Below, piece by piece: positions 5,480 through 8,465 of a DNA stretch of 8,465 nt. The notes beneath the pieces were generated by a model. The model saw nothing but the letters and a program-made list of their open reading frames with translations, did no database searches and was not told where the DNA came from. Each line of letters opens with the position of its first letter. Position 1 is the stretch's first letter. Position numbers and translations under genes: made by a program. Source of the DNA: Bifidobacterium breve (lineage in GTDB: Bacteria > Actinomycetota > Acidimicrobiia > Acidimicrobiales > Ilumatobacteraceae); the NCBI GenBank assembly GCA_945871625.1, contig CAMBWL010000034.1, positions 1-8,465 of the forward strand. The letters are read 5' to 3'.

Positions 5480-6700
5480 ATGGTAAGCAAAATTAAAGTC
5501 GTGAATCCAGTCGTGGATATTGACGGCGACGAGATGACACGAATCATCTGGAAGTTCATCAAAGATCGTTTGATCTTGCCGTATCTAGATATCAATATCG
5601 ACTATTACGACTTGGGCGTCGAGAACCGGGATGTGACGGGCGACCAAGTAACCATCGATGCGGCGAACGCAATCTTGAAGCACGGTGTCGGTGTGAAGTG
5701 TGCGACAATCACCCCAGATGAGGCACGCGTCAAGGAATTTAACTTGAAGCAGATGTGGAAGTCGCCGAATGGCACGATTCGCAACATTTTGGACGGCGTC
5801 GTATTTCGCGAGCCGATAATTTGCAAGAACATTCCCAAATTGGTGCCGCATTGGAGCAAGCCGATCGTGATTGGTCGTCATGCTCACGGCGACCAATACA
5901 AGGCAACAGATTTTAAAGTGCCTGGCGCAGGCACGGTGACGATGACTTATGTGCCGCAAGACGGTGGCAAGCCGGTTGAAATGAAGATCGCCGACTTCAA
6001 AGCGGCTGGTGTCGTGATGGGCATGTATAACTTCGACGAATCGATTCGCAGTTTTGCGCGCGCGTCATTCAACTATGGCTTGCAGCGCAACTTTCCCGTA
6101 TTTTTGAGCACCAAGAACACGATTCTTAAGGCATATGACGGCCGGTTCAAAGATATTTTCCAGGAGATTTTTGAGGCTGAGTTCAAGACCGAGTTCGAGA
6201 AGCGCAAACTGACTTACGAACATCGCTTGATCGACGACATGGTTGCTTGCATGATGCGTTGGGAAGGCGGATATGTGTGGGCCTGCAAAAACTACGACGG
6301 AGATGTGCAGTCAGACATTGTTGCCCAGGGTTTTGGTTCGTTGGGCTTGATGACGTCAGTATTGACCACTCCAGACGGGCGAGTGCTTGAGTCTGAAGCG
6401 GCACACGGCACCGTGACTCGTCACTATCGCGACCACCAAAAAGGTTTAGAGACATCAACGAACTCGATTGCCTCGATTTTTGCGTGGACACGCGGGTTGA
6501 TTCATCGTGGCAAACTCGACAACACGCCAGCCGTAATCGAATTCGCCGAGAAACTCGAAGCAGTCTGTGTTGAGACAGTCGAAGGCGGCGAGATGACGAA
6601 AGATTTGGCGGCGCTAGTTTCTAAAAATCAACCGTGGTTGACGACCCAGCAATTTTTGGCGGCTGTAGACCGACGCTTGATTGAAAAGATGTCGAAATAG
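5480..6700 (+). CDS. icd: NADP-dependent isocitrate dehydrogenase, eukaryotic-type homodimer (subfamily II)
   Basis: This TCA-cycle enzyme oxidises and decarboxylates isocitrate to 2-oxoglutarate, making NADPH. Its 406 residues track the human IDH1/IDH2 and mycobacterial Icd1 type rather than the E. coli type. Isocitrate-binding residues are visible in SPNGTIRN (95-102, including R101), R110, R133 in IGRHAHGDQY, Y140 and K212. Metal ligands are D252 (IDDMVA), D275 and D279 (NYDGDVQSD, 271-279). The NADP-binding segment HGTVTRHYRDHQ (309-320) carries R314 and H315, which contact the 2'-phosphate in the human enzyme and support NADP specificity. The ATG at 5480 has a GGAG ribosome site. The gene ends with a tandem in-frame TAG TAA (6698-6703), followed at once by the next ATG. 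No residue is missing and activity is expected. Confidence 0.97.
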   Translation: MVSKIKVVNPVVDIDGDEMTRIIWKFIKDRLILPYLDINIDYYDLGVENRDVTGDQVTIDAANAILKHGVGVKCATITPDEARVKEFNLKQMWKSPNGTIRNILDGVVFREPIICKNIPKLVPHWSKPIVIGRHAHGDQYKATDFKVPGAGTVTMTYVPQDGGKPVEMKIADFKAAGVVMGMYNFDESIRSFARASFNYGLQRNFPVFLSTKNTILKAYDGRFKDIFQEIFEAEFKTEFEKRKLTYEHRLIDDMVACMMRWEGGYVWACKNYDGDVQSDIVAQGFGSLGLMTSVLTTPDGRVLESEAAHGTVTRHYRDHQKGLETSTNSIASIFAWTRGLIHRGKLDNTPAVIEFAEKLEAVCVETVEGGEMTKDLAALVSKNQPWLTTQQFLAAVDRRLIEKMSK

Positions 6701-6703
6701 TAA

Positions 6704-7684
6704 ATGCGCGCAGTTGTGATCACCAAGCATGGTGACCCGAGCGTGCTCAGCGTTGTTGATCTAGAAATACCCTCACCCAAAGACGATGAGATCTTGGTCA
6801 AGGTGCGCGCGACTTCGTTGAATCGCGCCGACTTGATGCAACGTATGGGTTTTTATCCGGATCCGTTTCCTGGTGCACACGAAATACCAGGTCTCGAATT
6901 TGCGGGCACGGTTGAGTCGTGTGGCAGTTCTGTTAGCAACTGGAAAATCGGCGACCCTGTGATGGGCATTGTTAGTGGTGGGGCGTATGCCGAATATTTG
7001 GTCGTGCCTGGGATGCAAGCAATTAGTGTGCCACAGAATATTGCTTTGGAGAATGCGGCAGCGATACCCGAAGTTTTTTTGACTGCGTGGGATGCGCTGG
7101 TGTGTCAGGCGAACTTGCAAGCCGGTCAATGGGCGCTCGTGCATGCCGGCGCTTCAGGCGTGGGCACTGCGGCAATTCAGATTTGCAAGGCGATTGGCGC
7201 TTATGTTGTTGTGACTTGTTCGGCGGGCAAGCGCGATGCGTGTTTGGCGCTCGGCGCAGATTTGGCGATCGACTACAAGTCGCAAGACTTTGTTGAAGTC
7301 GCAATGCAAGCAACCCACGGCAAAGGCGTGAACGTAATTCTTGACGTAATCGGCGGCGAATATTTGAACCGCAATGTTGCGGCGCTCGCGCTGAAAGGCA
7401 CGATCGTGCAGGTTGGGTTGATGGGCGGTGGATCGACGGCATTCAATATTGGCGCGCTAATGCCCAAACGTGGTCGGCTGATTGGCACGGTGTTGCGACC
7501 GAGGCCAGTTGATGAAAAAATCGCCGTGACGCAACGATTTATCAATGAGATGCTGCCGCTCTTTGCCTTAGCCAAGATGCGACCAGTGATCGATCGCAGA
7601 TTTGGTTTAGATCAAATCGTTGACGCCCACCGCTTCATGGAGAGCAACGCCAATACCGGCAAAATTGTTATTGACGTTTGTTGA
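6704..7684 (+). CDS. NAD(P)H:quinone oxidoreductase, zinc-free MDR family (PIG3/QOR-like)
   Basis: This medium-chain dehydrogenase/reductase of 326 residues probably reduces quinones or related enones with NADPH. Residues 1-110 form the GroES-like domain, with SLNRADLMQRMGFYPDP (38-54) and GLEFAGTV (63-70), which are typical of the PIG3 (TP53I3) subgroup. The Rossmann domain begins near 130 and contains the nucleotide-binding loop AGASGVG (148-154). NVILDVIGG (210-218) and GTVLRPRPVDEK (261-272) also fit PIG3-like enzymes. The four-cysteine cluster of zinc alcohol dehydrogenases is absent, so no structural zinc is expected. The ATG follows icd by 3 bases with no spacer for its own promoter, so it is probably co-transcribed and coupled with icd. 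Its last 17 bases overlap the convergent citrate synthase gene. The physiological substrate cannot be read from sequence. Confidence 0.9.
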   Translation: MRAVVITKHGDPSVLSVVDLEIPSPKDDEILVKVRATSLNRADLMQRMGFYPDPFPGAHEIPGLEFAGTVESCGSSVSNWKIGDPVMGIVSGGAYAEYLVVPGMQAISVPQNIALENAAAIPEVFLTAWDALVCQANLQAGQWALVHAGASGVGTAAIQICKAIGAYVVVTCSAGKRDACLALGADLAIDYKSQDFVEVAMQATHGKGVNVILDVIGGEYLNRNVAALALKGTIVQVGLMGGGSTAFNIGALMPKRGRLIGTVLRPRPVDEKIAVTQRFINEMLPLFALAKMRPVIDRRFGLDQIVDAHRFMESNANTGKIVIDVC

Positions 7685-8465
7685 TTGCGAGATAGTCGCG
7701 CTGGTCAACACCCGTATACCACTGGCGTGGGCGACTGATTTTCTGAGCGTCGTCTTTGAGTAGTTCGTTGTAGTGACTGAGCCAGCCGACGGTGCGCGGA
7801 ATCGCAAACAACACGGTGAACATGTCAATCGGAAAGCCCAGGGCCTGATAGATCAAGCCTGAATAGAAGTCGACGTTTGGATATAGCTTGCGCGAAATGA
7901 AGTAGTCATCGCTGAGCGCAACCTCTTCGAGTTTGAGCGCGATGTCGAGCATCGGATTTTTGCCGGTTACATCGAACACGTCATAGGCGGCTTTTTTGAT
8001 GATTGCGGCGCGAGGGTCATAATTTTTGTAGACACGGTGACCGAAACCTTGCAGGCGATTGTTGCCCGCTTTGACTGACTTGATGAACGACTCGACATTG
8101 TCGATGCTGCCGATTTCGCCGAGCATGTTGATCGCTGCTTCGTTGGCGCCGCCGTGCAACGGGCCGTACAGCGCCGAGGATGCAGCCGACATCGCGCTGA
8201 ACGGGTCTGCATGCGACGACGCAACGACTCGCATTGCGGTCGTGCCACAGTTTTGTTCGTGGTCAGCGTGCAGGATGAACAGAAGATCCATCGCCTTGGT
8301 CAGTCGTGGATCAACCGTGTGGTCATCACCCAGTCTGAACATCATGTTCAAAAAGTTTTGTGGGTAGGTCATCGAGTTGTTTGGGGTGACAAACTGCAGG
8401 CCCATGCTGAACCGGTAACACATCGCCGCAACTGTCGGCACTTTGGCAATAAGTCTTAGTACTTG
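7668..8465 (-). CDS. gltA: Citrate synthase, C-terminal part (5' end outside window)
   Basis: Citrate synthase condenses acetyl-CoA and oxaloacetate at the entry of the TCA cycle. The visible part is 265 codons of a roughly 430-residue hexamer-type GltA. The reading frame continues through the right edge (QVLRLIAKVPTVAA), so the GTG at 8439-8441 is not the start. Catalytic residues are present: the His in LHGGAN (codon 8154-8156), the His in GFGHRVYKNYDPRA (codon 8037-8039) and the Asp in NVDFYSG (codon 7869-7871). HADHEQNCGTTAMR and PRTVGWLSHYNE are further signatures, the latter near the C-terminus. The end, SRPRQWYTGVDQRDYLAINK, fits the family's usual finish. The stop TAA is at 7668-7670, inside the convergent oxidoreductase gene. 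Its proximity to icd groups two TCA enzymes, although they face each other and are not one operon. Confidence 0.96.
   Translation of the reverse strand, partial: QVLRLIAKVPTVAAMCYRFSMGLQFVTPNNSMTYPQNFLNMMFRLGDDHTVDPRLTKAMDLLFILHADHEQNCGTTAMRVVASSHADPFSAMSAASSALYGPLHGGANEAAINMLGEIGSIDNVESFIKSVKAGNNRLQGFGHRVYKNYDPRAAIIKKAAYDVFDVTGKNPMLDIALKLEEVALSDDYFISRKLYPNVDFYSGLIYQALGFPIDMFTVLFAIPRTVGWLSHYNELLKDDAQKISRPRQWYTGVDQRDYLAINKRQ

Overview
The window is an ordinary, very gene-dense bacterial chromosome segment with roughly half G+C. It has no mobile elements, CRISPR arrays or phage genes. A BldD-type regulator, whose C-terminal domain is known from Actinobacteria, points to an actinobacterium. The moderate G+C, leader-poor starts and eukaryotic-type NADP isocitrate dehydrogenase would fit an aquatic lineage such as Acidimicrobiia, but that placement is inference.

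Layout from left to right. (1) A plus-strand run: the 3' end of rsmE (16S rRNA methyltransferase), a BldD-like regulator and hemW (heme chaperone), separated by 7 and 5 bases and probably one transcript. (2) A minus-strand PanB-family gene whose stop codon overlaps the end of hemW by 8 bases. (3) A plus-strand tRNA-Val(GAC) behind a recognisable promoter. (4) A minus-strand pair: an acyl-CoA dehydrogenase followed by a metallo-beta-lactamase-fold, alkylsulfatase-like hydrolase that ends 4 bases from the tRNA. (5) A divergent plus-strand pair starting 69 bases from the dehydrogenase: icd and an NADPH:quinone oxidoreductase of the zinc-free MDR family, 3 bases apart. (6) The C-terminal part of citrate synthase on the minus strand, overlapping the oxidoreductase end by 17 bases and running off the right edge.

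Functionally the right half is central carbon metabolism: citrate synthase and isocitrate dehydrogenase of the TCA cycle, with an oxidoreductase between them. The middle pair looks like lipid or xenobiotic catabolism. The left half is housekeeping (ribosome modification, heme handling) with a regulator that probably senses cyclic di-GMP.

I found no undescribed multi-gene system. The points most worth a second look are a PanB-family protein that lacks the usual metal ligands, a BldD-like protein that keeps the four charged c-di-GMP contacts with altered residues between them, a tRNA-Val with C at position 33, and an alkylsulfatase-like hydrolase lacking the usual C-terminal domain.
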